From assembly GCA_020635275.1 (NCBI GenBank), contig JACKAA010000003.1, positions 629,001 to 693,000 on the forward strand: 64,000 bases of DNA, given 5' to 3'. A program made the translations under genes and the position numbers. The number at the start of each line of letters is the position of its first letter. The stretch's first letter is position 1. Of the stretch, positions 37,888 to 47,134 are shown piece by piece. This stretch comes from Ignavibacteriales bacterium (GTDB taxonomy: Bacteria > Bacteroidota > Ignavibacteria > Ignavibacteriales > Melioribacteraceae). The notes under the pieces are model-generated. The model worked only from the letters and a program-made list of their open reading frames with translations, ran no database searches and was not told where the DNA came from.

Positions 37888-37930
37888 TGTCTCTCTCCCT
37901 TTTGAATTTCTTTTGTTTGATCTTTACTAC

Positions 37931-37946
37931 TCAACATCAATGCCAA
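37931..37946 (-). promoter_or_regulatory. Sigma-54-like -24/-12 promoter of the 83-residue orphan gene
   Basis: Read leftward, TTGGCATTGATGTTGA contains TGGCA and TTG in the exact -24/-12 spacing of the sigma-54 consensus (TGGCAC-N5-TTGC); only the last C is A. It would start transcription near 37920, leaving a 33-base leader before the ATG. The match is visible in the sequence; sigma-54 use is inferred. Confidence 0.55.
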
Positions 37947-38030
37947 CTTGTTAATGTTTGTTTTTAGCTCATTTTTGCACTTTTTATTCAATTTCGTAAG
38001 TCTCATAAATAATCAATATAAAGTTTTTGC

Positions 38031-38053
38031 CTCATTTTGAGACTCATTTTGAG
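38031..38053. promoter_or_regulatory. Tandem palindromes, likely activator binding sites
   Basis: CTCATTTTGAG at 38031-38041 and again at 38043-38053 is a perfect 11-base inverted repeat (CTCA/TGAG arms), and the two copies are spaced 12 bases apart. They lie about 85-120 bases upstream of the sigma-54-like promoter, where NtrC-type enhancer-binding activators bind, and about 90 bases ahead of the divergent DUF5916 gene. Confidence 0.6.
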
Positions 38054-38138
38054 ATTCTTTTTAATCACTTTAGCCAAGATTTTTTCTTTTTGAGTCAGAA
38101 CAACAGAACCATTTTCAAAAAAAATCGTCAAAATCAGT

Positions 38139-40322
38139 ATGAAAAAGCTAATCTTCTATATATTTATTTTATGTTCAACATTAATATTTAGTAAAACAGT
38201 TAATAGCACCAAAGTTCTACTTCTTAATAAATTAAATACCTCAATTAAAATTGATGGAATAATTGATGACGCATGGATAAAAGCGGATTCTGTATCAGAT
38301 TTTGTGCAATTTCAACCTTATAACGCACAAATTCCAACTCAAAAAACCATTGCTAAAGTTATAACAACTGAAAACTCATTATTTTGCTTAATGGTTTGTT
38401 ACGATAAAAAAGAGAATATTCAGAATTTTACTGGAAAATTGGATGAATATAGTGGAGATGTTGTTTCTTTTATGATCGACACTTTTGGAGACAGCAGAAC
38501 CGCTTATAAATTTGCTGTTTCAGCAGGCGGAGTTAGAAGTGATTGCAGATTGCTGGATGATGCCAGAAACAGAGATTATAATTGGGATGGTATTTGGTTT
38601 GCTCAATCAAAAATTTATGATTGGGGCTTTGTTGCTGAAATGGAAATTCCATATAAATCAATTCAGTATGATAAAACAATTTCAGAATGGGGATTAGATT
38701 TTGATAGATGGCGTCCCATAATTTCTGAAGATATCTATTGGTGTGCTTATGAAGAAAATGAAGGACAGCGAATTTCAAAGTTCGGAAGTCTAATTTTAAA
38801 TGACTTTCGTCCAACAGTTTCCGGCTTAAATTTAGAAATATATCCTGTTGGAATTGCTAAAACAACTTATCTTAAATCAGAAAAGTATAAAACTAATTTT
38901 GATGCTGGAGTTGATATTTTTTATAATCCCTCTGAAGCTTTAACTTTTCAGTTTACTGCAAATCCGGATTTTGCTCAAATTGAAGCAGATCCATTCAATT
39001 TTAATATTTCCAGATATGAATCTTATTTTAATGAAAAACGTCCATTTTTTACAGAGGGTAATGAAGTTTTCTCGCCATCAGGAAAACAACGAAACACCGG
39101 ATTTTATAGACCGTTAGAACTTTTTTATTCAAGAAGAATTGGCAAACTTTTACCGGATGGAACTGAAGTGCCTTTGCAAATTGGAACCAGAGCTTTTGGC
39201 AGAATGAATGATTATGAATATGGCGGTTTTTTTGCAATGACAGGCGAAACTAAATATAAAGATGATGATGAAAATCTGATTGAAAAAAAAGCTGTTTTCG
39301 GCTCAGCTAGAATTAAGAAGCAAATATTAGAAAATTCATCAATAGGATTATTATTTGTCGGTAAACATCATCAAGATGAAGATAATGGAGTTTTAGATGT
39401 TGATGGTGCTTTTAGAGGCGGAAATTGGCAATTGGCCTATCAAGTTGCACGTTCATTTAAAAATGATGAGGGGGATTTTGCCGCTTCAGCCGGGTATACA
39501 CAGTTTATGGATAATTGGATTCACTTGTTTAGAAGCAGATATATTGGTAATAAATTTGATATTGATCAAATTGGTTATGTGCCTTGGAAAGGAACATCAA
39601 ATACTGTTCTTTTGACAGGACCAAGATGGCAATATGATGAAGGATATACAAGAGCAATTCTTTTATATTTTGGAGGATATTTAGGCTGGGAAAAAGCAGA
39701 TAATTATTCTGACTACGGTGCAATTTTAGGTTATAATATGAATTTTAGAAATAATTGGGGATTTGAAATAAATCTTGATGCCGGTAATTCAAAAGATGAA
39801 TCAATATACTATTCATCTTATAGTGCTAATTTAAGTTCATGGTTCAATATTTCTCCAAAATGGAATGGAAATGTCTGGGGTGGATATCAGCATTCATATA
39901 ATTTTTCACGCGAATATTTAGCCTTTTATTCTTGGGGTGGATTTGAAATCAATTGGAATGTTTTAAACTATTTAAGTTTAGGCACTTCTTACGATATGTT
40001 TATTGAAGGTAATCCAGATAATGACATTGAAGACATAACATATAATGCCAGACCTTATTTTTCTTTAACACCAATAAACGATCTGAGCATTAAAATGTAC
40101 GCGGATAATGTTTTTGTTAAATCATCTGATAAATTAGAACAAGTCATTTTAGGATTTTTATTTGCATATAATTTCTCACCTAAAAGTTGGATTTACTTTG
40201 CAATTAATGAGGTAAGAGATAGAAGTGATAGATATGATGATAACAATAATTTACAACCAAGAACTATGCATGTAAAAAATAGAGCAGGTGTATTTAAACT
40301 GAAATATCTATATTATTTTTAG
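38139..40322 (+). CDS. CBM9-like / DUF5916 outer-membrane protein
   Basis: The 727-residue exported protein has a signal peptide (to about residue 20). A carbohydrate-binding family 9-like domain covers about residues 30-210, with I-K-I-D-G-I-I-D-D-A-W and a D-x-W-x-x-x-x-F-D-R-W region. The rest is a large C-terminal DUF5916 region rich in aromatic beta strands that looks like an outer-membrane barrel. The family-typical F-N-E-K-R-P-F-F-T-E-G and R-R-I-G segments are present near residues 295-335. DUF5916 proteins are common in Bacteroidota; their function is not known. It is divergent from the 83-residue orphan and shares its regulatory region. No glycosidase motif is seen. Confidence 0.88.
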   Translation: MKKLIFYIFILCSTLIFSKTVNSTKVLLLNKLNTSIKIDGIIDDAWIKADSVSDFVQFQPYNAQIPTQKTIAKVITTENSLFCLMVCYDKKENIQNFTGKLDEYSGDVVSFMIDTFGDSRTAYKFAVSAGGVRSDCRLLDDARNRDYNWDGIWFAQSKIYDWGFVAEMEIPYKSIQYDKTISEWGLDFDRWRPIISEDIYWCAYEENEGQRISKFGSLILNDFRPTVSGLNLEIYPVGIAKTTYLKSEKYKTNFDAGVDIFYNPSEALTFQFTANPDFAQIEADPFNFNISRYESYFNEKRPFFTEGNEVFSPSGKQRNTGFYRPLELFYSRRIGKLLPDGTEVPLQIGTRAFGRMNDYEYGGFFAMTGETKYKDDDENLIEKKAVFGSARIKKQILENSSIGLLFVGKHHQDEDNGVLDVDGAFRGGNWQLAYQVARSFKNDEGDFAASAGYTQFMDNWIHLFRSRYIGNKFDIDQIGYVPWKGTSNTVLLTGPRWQYDEGYTRAILLYFGGYLGWEKADNYSDYGAILGYNMNFRNNWGFEINLDAGNSKDESIYYSSYSANLSSWFNISPKWNGNVWGGYQHSYNFSREYLAFYSWGGFEINWNVLNYLSLGTSYDMFIEGNPDNDIEDITYNARPYFSLTPINDLSIKMYADNVFVKSSDKLEQVILGFLFAYNFSPKSWIYFAINEVRDRSDRYDDNNNLQPRTMHVKNRAGVFKLKYLYYF

Positions 40323-40329
40323 TATCTTC

Positions 40330-41172
40330 TTAAATATGTTTATACCAAACATTCATACTTTCAATCCTGCCGGAAATGTTTGTATTTTTAATTAAAGTTC
40401 CGCTGAAATTATAACCTAATTTTGAAAATGTTATATTCATTCCGGGAGATTGAGATCTGGCAATTGTATATAAAGTTTTTACTGATAATTTCTTAACTTC
40501 TTCTTCCATTTTAGATAGCAGCAACGTAGCTAAACCATTACCTCTAAATTTTGGATTAGTTGCAAAATCTGTCATTTCACAATTTTGAGAGTTTAAATCT
40601 AATTCTGATGAAGACGCTGAAACTAATTCATCGTCATAAAATATTCCAAAGTATTTAATGTAACTTTCCATCGTTTGTTCTATATAGTCAGATTCAAAAA
40701 TTGGAAAAGGATATGATTCAAATACATTTTTGTAAAGATCAACTAATTTATCAATATCAGACTTTTTCAATATTCTTGTTGTAAATTTTTCATCCACATT
40801 AATTGAATCTGTTTTTACACTTTCTTTATCTGTTGCCAGTTCAATTATTTTCTTTATTTTATTTTTTCTTTCATTTGATAGAGTCTCCCTTTCACTATCT
40901 AAATATTTGGCAACAAAAAGAGCTTTAATCTTATTGTTATAAAATTTTGGAATAGCCGCCTCTTCGATAAAACCATTCTTAGTAAATTCATCTAATGCCC
41001 AATTTGGAATTTTAGCAAATATTTTTGAATAAGAATTCTTTTTAGCCAATCTATCAAGTTCTAAAATTATTTGCGGGAAATCAGATTTAGATAATTTTTG
41101 TAAATATATTCTATCATTCAATTCACCGTGCTGTATTTGAGATTTTCCAATTTTTTCTATTTTATCGTACAT
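40330..41172 (-). CDS. ablB: Putative beta-lysine N-acetyltransferase (AblB)
   Basis: The 280-residue protein has a C-terminal GNAT acetyltransferase domain (residues about 130-280) with the acetyl-CoA loop P-K-F-R-G-N-G-L-A-T-L-L. An N-terminal half holds Y-L-Q-K-L-S-K-S and D-R-L-A-K-K-N-S-Y-S-K-I-F-A-K-I-P, both typical of AblB. It acetylates beta-lysine at the epsilon nitrogen to give the osmolyte N-epsilon-acetyl-beta-lysine. Its neighbour ablA, two genes upstream, makes the beta-lysine. It follows the symporter gene by 1 base, so the three form one operon. Confidence 0.88.
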   Translation of the reverse strand: MYDKIEKIGKSQIQHGELNDRIYLQKLSKSDFPQIILELDRLAKKNSYSKIFAKIPNWALDEFTKNGFIEEAAIPKFYNNKIKALFVAKYLDSERETLSNERKNKIKKIIELATDKESVKTDSINVDEKFTTRILKKSDIDKLVDLYKNVFESYPFPIFESDYIEQTMESYIKYFGIFYDDELVSASSSELDLNSQNCEMTDFATNPKFRGNGLATLLLSKMEEEVKKLSVKTLYTIARSQSPGMNITFSKLGYNFSGTLIKNTNISGRIESMNVWYKHI

Positions 41173-41173
41173 T

Positions 41174-42577
41174 TTATTCTCTAATAATTTTATAACTTAA
41201 GTAATAAACTAACCCGGAAACTAAGATTCCATAAATACTGGGATCAAAACCAAAAGGCATTTTTATTTTTGAAAATATCAGCACTAAAGTAATTATTCCG
41301 CCTCCCAACATACTGTAAATTGCAGATTTTGAGTTTTTGTGCTTACTAAAATATGCTATAAGTGTTGGCACTAATAATCCAGCAACCATAAATGAATATG
41401 CATGAAGTATTATTTCTAAAACCGTCTCAAAACTTTGTGCTAAAATTATTGCAAATGTTCCAATTACAAACGTTGTTATTTGTGATAGGACAACTACTTT
41501 TTTATGTGATAAATTTTTTAAAATATATCTTTCAATTACATCATTTAGAAAGTTTCCTGAGGAAGCAATTAAGCAACTATCTGCTGTTGACATAATTGCA
41601 GAAAAAAATGCAGCAACAATAATTCCTGTAATTCCAATTGGTAAAACTTCTGTTAAAAGTAAAGGCATTCCCATTTCAGAATTTACATCCGGAAAATGAA
41701 TTTTTGCAATCATACCTAAAATCACTCCTAAAAATGCCATTATTGGATACTCAAGTAATCCAGCAATGAAAAAAGCTTTTTTTGCTTCTTTCACATTTTT
41801 AGCTGCATAAATTCTCTGATAAAGTGTCATTGCAATAAACCAAATTGGTATTATTGTAAACATCCAATTAACAAACTGAATAATTGTAATATTTGTAAAT
41901 GAAAAATATTCAGAAGGAAGTGAGTCAAATAAATTACTAACCCCACCAATACTGCTAATACTTGCCGGTACACCAAAAACCATTAATCCAATAAGTAAAA
42001 TATTCCACTGAATTGTATCAGTATAAATAACTGCCTTAATGCCTCCAAGAGCTGTATAAATTATTACGATTATTCCCATTAAATAAAGTGATAAATCGAG
42101 AGGATTTACAGAATCAATGCTTGAAAAAATACTTCCGGCCGCTAATTTTGCTCCGGCCAATATTTGAGCTCCAGTAAATCCCAAATAACCAATCCCGGAA
42201 ATAATGGCAGCTAATAACGCTACTTTATCATTATATGAATAACGCAGAAAATCCGGGAATGTCATCATATTATTTGCTTTGTCAATTTTTTTAATTTTGG
42301 GGACAATAATGATAGCAGATATCCACGCGCCAATTAATCCGGTAAAAAGAAGCCATGTGCCTGCAATACCCATTACAAAACCAAGACCACCTAAACCTAT
42401 ACTAAAACCTCCTCCAACATCAGTGGCAACAATTGACATTCCAATATGAGAAGCTCCAATATTTCTGCTGCCTATAAAGTAATCTTCTCTATTTTGATTT
42501 TGTCTATAGAAATATATTCCAACGGCCAAAACTCCAAAAAAATAAATCCCAAATACGATGTAATCAATAAATTCCAT
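41174..42577 (-). CDS. Sodium:solute symporter family transporter
   Basis: A 467-residue integral membrane protein with about 13 hydrophobic helices, of the SSS (PutP/SGLT) family. Family cues: the N-terminal Y-I-V-F-G-I-Y-F, G-G-G-F-S-I-G-L-G-G-L-G near residue 55, T-G-A-Q-I-L-A-G-A near 130 and Y-T-A-L-G-G-I-K-A-V-I-Y-T-D-T-I-Q near 175. The late F-F-S-A-I-M-S-T-A-D-S-C-L near 325 is also present. The substrate cannot be read from sequence. Position between ablA and ablB (2- and 1-base gaps) suggests uptake of an osmolyte, lysine or a related amino acid driven by sodium. Confidence 0.88.
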   Translation of the reverse strand: MEFIDYIVFGIYFFGVLAVGIYFYRQNQNREDYFIGSRNIGASHIGMSIVATDVGGGFSIGLGGLGFVMGIAGTWLLFTGLIGAWISAIIIVPKIKKIDKANNMMTFPDFLRYSYNDKVALLAAIISGIGYLGFTGAQILAGAKLAAGSIFSSIDSVNPLDLSLYLMGIIVIIYTALGGIKAVIYTDTIQWNILLIGLMVFGVPASISSIGGVSNLFDSLPSEYFSFTNITIIQFVNWMFTIIPIWFIAMTLYQRIYAAKNVKEAKKAFFIAGLLEYPIMAFLGVILGMIAKIHFPDVNSEMGMPLLLTEVLPIGITGIIVAAFFSAIMSTADSCLIASSGNFLNDVIERYILKNLSHKKVVVLSQITTFVIGTFAIILAQSFETVLEIILHAYSFMVAGLLVPTLIAYFSKHKNSKSAIYSMLGGGIITLVLIFSKIKMPFGFDPSIYGILVSGLVYYLSYKIIRE

Positions 42578-42579
42578 AA

Positions 42580-44055
42580 TTAAATTGCCGGATTAAGTTC
42601 TTTATTTCCAGATTTAATTAAAGCTTCTTGAATCATTTCTTGATGTTTATTTCTATCTTGCCAAAGTTTTTGACCTTCTTCCGGTAATAAATCAATTGGA
42701 TCAAAGTACAAATATACTTTGTCCTCATCTACGCTTGGACTTCTATAAACACTAATCCCTGTAGTTTGATTATAATAATCATAACTATGAAGATCGCGTT
42801 TTCCTCCACCGCCTGGAGCATCTGTAACAAATAGTGGGGTATTAAATCCGGCAGTAATTCCTCTTACAGCTAATTCTAATTCAACAGAATCTGCAACTTT
42901 AGTTCTTAGTGCTTCCACGCCTTTTACCATATCATGCTGATAAACATAATAAGGCTGAACATTCATATATGATAATTTTCTTATCAGGTGAGTCATATCC
43001 TCAACATTATCATTCACTCCTCTAATAAGAACACTCTGATTTCTAACTGTAACACCTTGTTTAAATAAATAAGTCATTGCTTCATTTGTTATTGCAGTAA
43101 TTTCATTTGGGCTATTAAAATGAGTATGAATAACTACTTCTTTACCCATTTTTCTTCCTAATTCAACAATATCAATAATTGCTTTAGTCCATTCTTTATC
43201 GACTAATATTTTCATTGGCATAACTGCAGGACCCTTTGTAGCAAAGCGAATTCTTCTTACGTGAGGAATATCTAAAAGCAATTCGCCAATCTGCTTAAGT
43301 CTGGCAGGAGTTAACATATAAGCGTCACCGCCTGAAACAACTATATCTTCTATTTCCGGTCGCGAAGCAATATAAGCAAAAGCTTCATTCCATTTTTTTG
43401 GCACCGGCTTAAAACTGTATTTTGTCACCAAATCAGTATCACTGCCAATTGCATAACTTCTTGTGCAAAACCGGCAATAAACCGGACAAACATCCAGAGG
43501 TAAGAATAAAGCTTTATCAAAATATCTGTGAACTAAGCCTGAAGTTGGCGAATCGGCTTGTTCATGTAATGAATCTAATGAAAGTTTAGGATGGTCTTCC
43601 AAACTTGTTGAAGCAACAGGAATAAACTGTATTCTTAATGGATCATTGTATGGATCATCCCAATTTATTAGACTTAATATATATGGTGATAATCTTAAAT
43701 TCATTGGGGTTTGTTCCATTCCCTTTCGTACATCATTCAAAAATTCCTGACTAACTAAATCTTCTAACAATTCATCTAAATGATCAACTTTGGTAGCTGA
43801 ATTTTGATTTTGATATTTTGTATCCATAAACTCTTCTTTGGATACATTTTTGAAGTAGGGTATTTTTTCCCAAAATCCATAATCTAAAAATTTTCTATGT
43901 ACTAAATCATCAGAGTAAATCATATCTTTTTGATGATTTGGAATCTCAACATCTTGTAATTTTTCAAAGTTATTTATTGTACTAACTTTATTTGGTAGTT
44001 CAGCTATTGTATCAGCTTCTGTAAATTCTTTTATTTCTTTATTTGAATAATGCAT
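42580..44055 (-). CDS. ablA: L-lysine 2,3-aminomutase
   Basis: Radical SAM/PLP enzyme converting L-lysine to L-beta-lysine. The 491-residue product has the iron-sulfur motif C-P-V-Y-C-R-F-C-T-R near residue 193. It also has the S-G-G-D-A-Y-M-L-T segment near 245 and the PLP lysine in G-G-G-G-K-R-D-L near 416. It carries an N-terminal extension of about 70 residues beyond the core of the clostridial enzyme. The lysine-degradation enzymes that accompany the fermentative version are absent here. Instead ablB follows, pointing to osmolyte synthesis. First gene of the ablA-symporter-ablB operon. Confidence 0.94.
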   Translation of the reverse strand: MHYSNKEIKEFTEADTIAELPNKVSTINNFEKLQDVEIPNHQKDMIYSDDLVHRKFLDYGFWEKIPYFKNVSKEEFMDTKYQNQNSATKVDHLDELLEDLVSQEFLNDVRKGMEQTPMNLRLSPYILSLINWDDPYNDPLRIQFIPVASTSLEDHPKLSLDSLHEQADSPTSGLVHRYFDKALFLPLDVCPVYCRFCTRSYAIGSDTDLVTKYSFKPVPKKWNEAFAYIASRPEIEDIVVSGGDAYMLTPARLKQIGELLLDIPHVRRIRFATKGPAVMPMKILVDKEWTKAIIDIVELGRKMGKEVVIHTHFNSPNEITAITNEAMTYLFKQGVTVRNQSVLIRGVNDNVEDMTHLIRKLSYMNVQPYYVYQHDMVKGVEALRTKVADSVELELAVRGITAGFNTPLFVTDAPGGGGKRDLHSYDYYNQTTGISVYRSPSVDEDKVYLYFDPIDLLPEEGQKLWQDRNKHQEMIQEALIKSGNKELNPAI

Positions 44056-44271
44056 AACATTTCTCCTAAAAATATTAATATATTTTAGCCCGGCTATATC
44101 AATGAATCGGTATTAAATATAACTTGAACAGAATTAGATTTTTTGACTTGCTTTAAAAAAAAGATAATTTTTTGAGGTTTTTTTATAAATAACTAATACA
44201 AAATTACTGAAGTTAGGTTCGAATTACAATTTAATCTTAAACTGTTAATATTTGTTGTCTGTAATACTAAA

Positions 44272-45081
44272 TTATTTTGATAATACAGCATTTATCCAAA
44301 ACTCCAATTTTTCTTTACGATCAGCAAAATTTCTTTGATTGTGTTCGGCATTTCCCATTCTACCTTTGCCGCCCAAACCACTTCTGCCACTTGGATTTTC
44401 ATTATCAATATTGGGCCGACCGGTAAAATCTGGTTTCTCAAATTCACCTGAAGCAAATCCAATTTTAATATTTTCACCTGGCAGAACATCAACTAGAAAA
44501 TTATTTTCGCTCTTATTTTTTATAGGAATTTTTAATTCATATACTAACTGATTCAAATCAAAATCGATTTTTACTTCTATATTAGCTGAATTAACTAATG
44601 GATATGCATTTAACGGGAAATTATCTTCGTTAACTATTAGCAATTCATTTTGATCAATTAAGAATTTATCTAACCTTGTATTTTCATTATTATTTTCATT
44701 ATTATTTTCTTGATTATTTCTTTTTCTAAATTCTTCAACTTTATTGTTTAGAGGAATCTTTTTTATTGGATATTGAATACCTATTGTTTTACCATCACTA
44801 TCTTGCGGATCAAACCAAACTGTAAATCCATTATTTAGAATTTTCATAATTTTATTATTATCAACTGTTGCTAAACACAAGTATAAATATTCGTTGTCAT
44901 TAGAAATTCCAATACCGACTTTTTCTTCTTTACTATATTCAATATTATTCTGCCAATCGTTTCTGTTGCCATCTATAAGAATTTTGTTTTCAGTCCAATT
45001 ACTTTTTATTTCAATTTCTGAACAACCAATTATTATTAAAAAAGTAATTATAAAAAGTGTTTGTATTATACTTTTATTCAA
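44272..45081 (-). CDS. Lipoprotein with CBM9/DOMON-like domain
   Basis: The 269-residue protein starts with a lipoprotein signal, and the lipobox cysteine follows I-I-I-G. The mature part begins N-W-T-E-N-K-I-L-I-D-G-N-R-N-D-W, the I-D-G-x-x-x-x-W opening of carbohydrate-binding family 9-like (DOMON-like) domains. G-F-T-V-W-F-D-P-Q-D-S-D-G-K follows. An Asn/Glu-rich tandem stretch (E-N-N-N-E-N-N-N) at about 123-134 links to a second half, and the tail is Gly/Asn/Arg-rich (residues about 220-245). Its ligand is unknown. It is divergently arranged with the histidine kinase gene, 150 bases apart. Confidence 0.72.
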   Translation of the reverse strand: MNKSIIQTLFIITFLIIIGCSEIEIKSNWTENKILIDGNRNDWQNNIEYSKEEKVGIGISNDNEYLYLCLATVDNNKIMKILNNGFTVWFDPQDSDGKTIGIQYPIKKIPLNNKVEEFRKRNNQENNNENNNENTRLDKFLIDQNELLIVNEDNFPLNAYPLVNSANIEVKIDFDLNQLVYELKIPIKNKSENNFLVDVLPGENIKIGFASGEFEKPDFTGRPNIDNENPSGRSGLGGKGRMGNAEHNQRNFADRKEKLEFWINAVLSK

Positions 45082-45231
45082 TTTTAATCCTTCTTTAATG
45101 TTTATGTCTTTTTGACAAATTATTTGATGATCAAGTTTAACTTATTTTATTAAATATTTAGTTATTATATAAAGTCAGCTTTTTTCCGATAATAAATTGT
45201 AATATAATTTCACTTCAGAATTTGCGAAAAA

Positions 45232-46980
45232 TTGTCAACGGGGGATGCAATTACTAGCAAGTCTAAATACATTGCTGTTTGGTTTCCAAGTATTCTAATT
45301 TGGATAATTGGCATAATTATTATAATTATTATGTTAATTGGGTCTGGCAAAGCAATAAATTTAATAAGTAAAACTTCTCCCTTAATTGATAAAATGCACA
45401 GTCTGAAAGATAGTACTTGTGCTATTGGCAATAATGTTAATACTTCAATAATTAGTCAAAATCATCAATCCTTTGTTTCTGAACTAAATAATCTAGATTA
45501 CATAATCTTAGAATTAGAAAATTTTGTAGAAACTGATTACTTTAGATCAATTCAGGATAAACCATTAAATGAAAATACAAAAAGACTTTTAACCAAAATT
45601 AAGTTTATAAATGATAATGTTGATGATAATTATTTTTTTACAAAATCCGATGTTAGAAGCCAATTTTCAATTGCAAAAGATATTTATGACAAGATAATTT
45701 TAGATTTTGAAAAGAAAAAAACTAATGATTATAATCATTTCAAAATTTTAAGAAATATAATAATATCTTCAATAACGTTAATTCTTTTTGTCATTGGCGT
45801 TGTATTACTATTCTATAATAAAAATAAAATTTCTAATTATTACAAACTTCAAGAGACCATTGCCCAATATAAACATCAAAAATTCTACCTTGAAAATTTA
45901 ATTAAAAGTACTCCAGCAGCAATTGCCGTATTAGACAGCCAAGATATTATCATCAGAATTAATGAAAAGTTTACATCTCTTTTTGGTTATACAGAAAATG
46001 AGGCTGTTGGGAAAAAATTAAGTGAATTAATTATTCCTGAGAATTTAAAGGATGAGGGCAGATTACTTTCTAATGAAAATATGTTAAAGGAAGGTAAATC
46101 TGAAAAAGAAACAAAAAGAAAACATAAAGATGGAAAATTATTAGATGTTTTTGTAATTGGTTCTGCAATTATTGTTGATGGAAAATTTGAAGGAATTTAT
46201 GGGATCTATCAGGATATTTCACATCGTAAGAAATATGAAGAAGAACTTTTAAAATCAAAAGAAATGGCAGAAAATGCCGATAAATTGAAATCAGTATTTC
46301 TAGCCCAAATGTCGCATGAAATCCGGACTCCAATTAATGCAATGGTAAGTTTAGCTTCTCTGCTTAAGGACGATTTAACAGATAAAGTTGATGATGATCA
46401 TAAATTAAGTTTAGAATTAATTAACAAATCCGGGAATAGAATTATTAGAACAGTTGATCTGCTTTTGAACTTATCAGAAATTCAAACCGGCACTTATCAA
46501 ACAATTATCAGAGAATTTGATCTTTATTCAGAAATATTAAGTAAAATTGTTGTTGAATATAAAAGTATAGCAAAAGAAAAAGAAATTGATTTACAAATTA
46601 AAATTCTTTCAGAAAATACTAATATAGTAGCTGATTATTATACGGTTAATCAAATTTTTATGCAATTGATTGACAACGCATTTAAATACACGGATAAAGG
46701 TAAAATATTAATAAAAGTTTTCCGCAATACAGATGATCACCTAACAACTGAAGTTATCGATACCGGTATTGGTATAGCAAATAATTACATGACAAACTTA
46801 TTTAAGCCATTCTCTCAGGAAGAAATGGGTTATTCACGAAAGTATGAAGGCAATGGTATTGGATTAAATTTGGTAAAAAAATACTGCGAACTTAATAAAG
46901 CAAAAATAGAAGTTGAAAGCGAAAAGAATAAAGGCTCCTTATTTAGAGTAATTTTTAATAATTCTCTTCATTCCAAATAA
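45232..46980 (+). CDS. Membrane PAS sensor histidine kinase
   Basis: The 582-residue protein has transmembrane helices at about residues 16-37 and 174-196, flanking an extracytoplasmic helical sensor domain of about 135 residues. A PAS domain (about 215-340) contains I-N-E-K-F-T-S-L-F-G-Y-T. The HisKA domain has the phosphorylated His362 in M-S-H-E-I-R-T-P-I-N-A-M. The ATPase domain has N-A-F-K-Y-T-D-K-G, D-T-G-I-G-I and E-G-N-G-I-G-L-N-L. The start is taken as TTG 45232; it lacks a strong ribosome binding site, so the true start is uncertain. No response regulator is adjacent, so it is an orphan kinase. Confidence 0.88.
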   Translation: MSTGDAITSKSKYIAVWFPSILIWIIGIIIIIIMLIGSGKAINLISKTSPLIDKMHSLKDSTCAIGNNVNTSIISQNHQSFVSELNNLDYIILELENFVETDYFRSIQDKPLNENTKRLLTKIKFINDNVDDNYFFTKSDVRSQFSIAKDIYDKIILDFEKKKTNDYNHFKILRNIIISSITLILFVIGVVLLFYNKNKISNYYKLQETIAQYKHQKFYLENLIKSTPAAIAVLDSQDIIIRINEKFTSLFGYTENEAVGKKLSELIIPENLKDEGRLLSNENMLKEGKSEKETKRKHKDGKLLDVFVIGSAIIVDGKFEGIYGIYQDISHRKKYEEELLKSKEMAENADKLKSVFLAQMSHEIRTPINAMVSLASLLKDDLTDKVDDDHKLSLELINKSGNRIIRTVDLLLNLSEIQTGTYQTIIREFDLYSEILSKIVVEYKSIAKEKEIDLQIKILSENTNIVADYYTVNQIFMQLIDNAFKYTDKGKILIKVFRNTDDHLTTEVIDTGIGIANNYMTNLFKPFSQEEMGYSRKYEGNGIGLNLVKKYCELNKAKIEVESEKNKGSLFRVIFNNSLHSK

Positions 46981-47134
46981 AATGTCAATTCATAGAGTAA
47001 TATTCCTTCATTAAAATATTTTATTTAAATAATACATTCTATCCCAATATGAGATAATATAATCTTGATATCAATCTTTAATAAATTTATTTTAGAAAGT
47101 AAAATATTATTACTTTATAAGAAAAGAGGAGATC

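Noticed and set aside
44690..44720. Short tandem repeat ATTATTTTC in the lipoprotein gene
   Set aside because: It encodes the Asn/Glu linker E-N-N-N repeats in frame and is explained by the gene.
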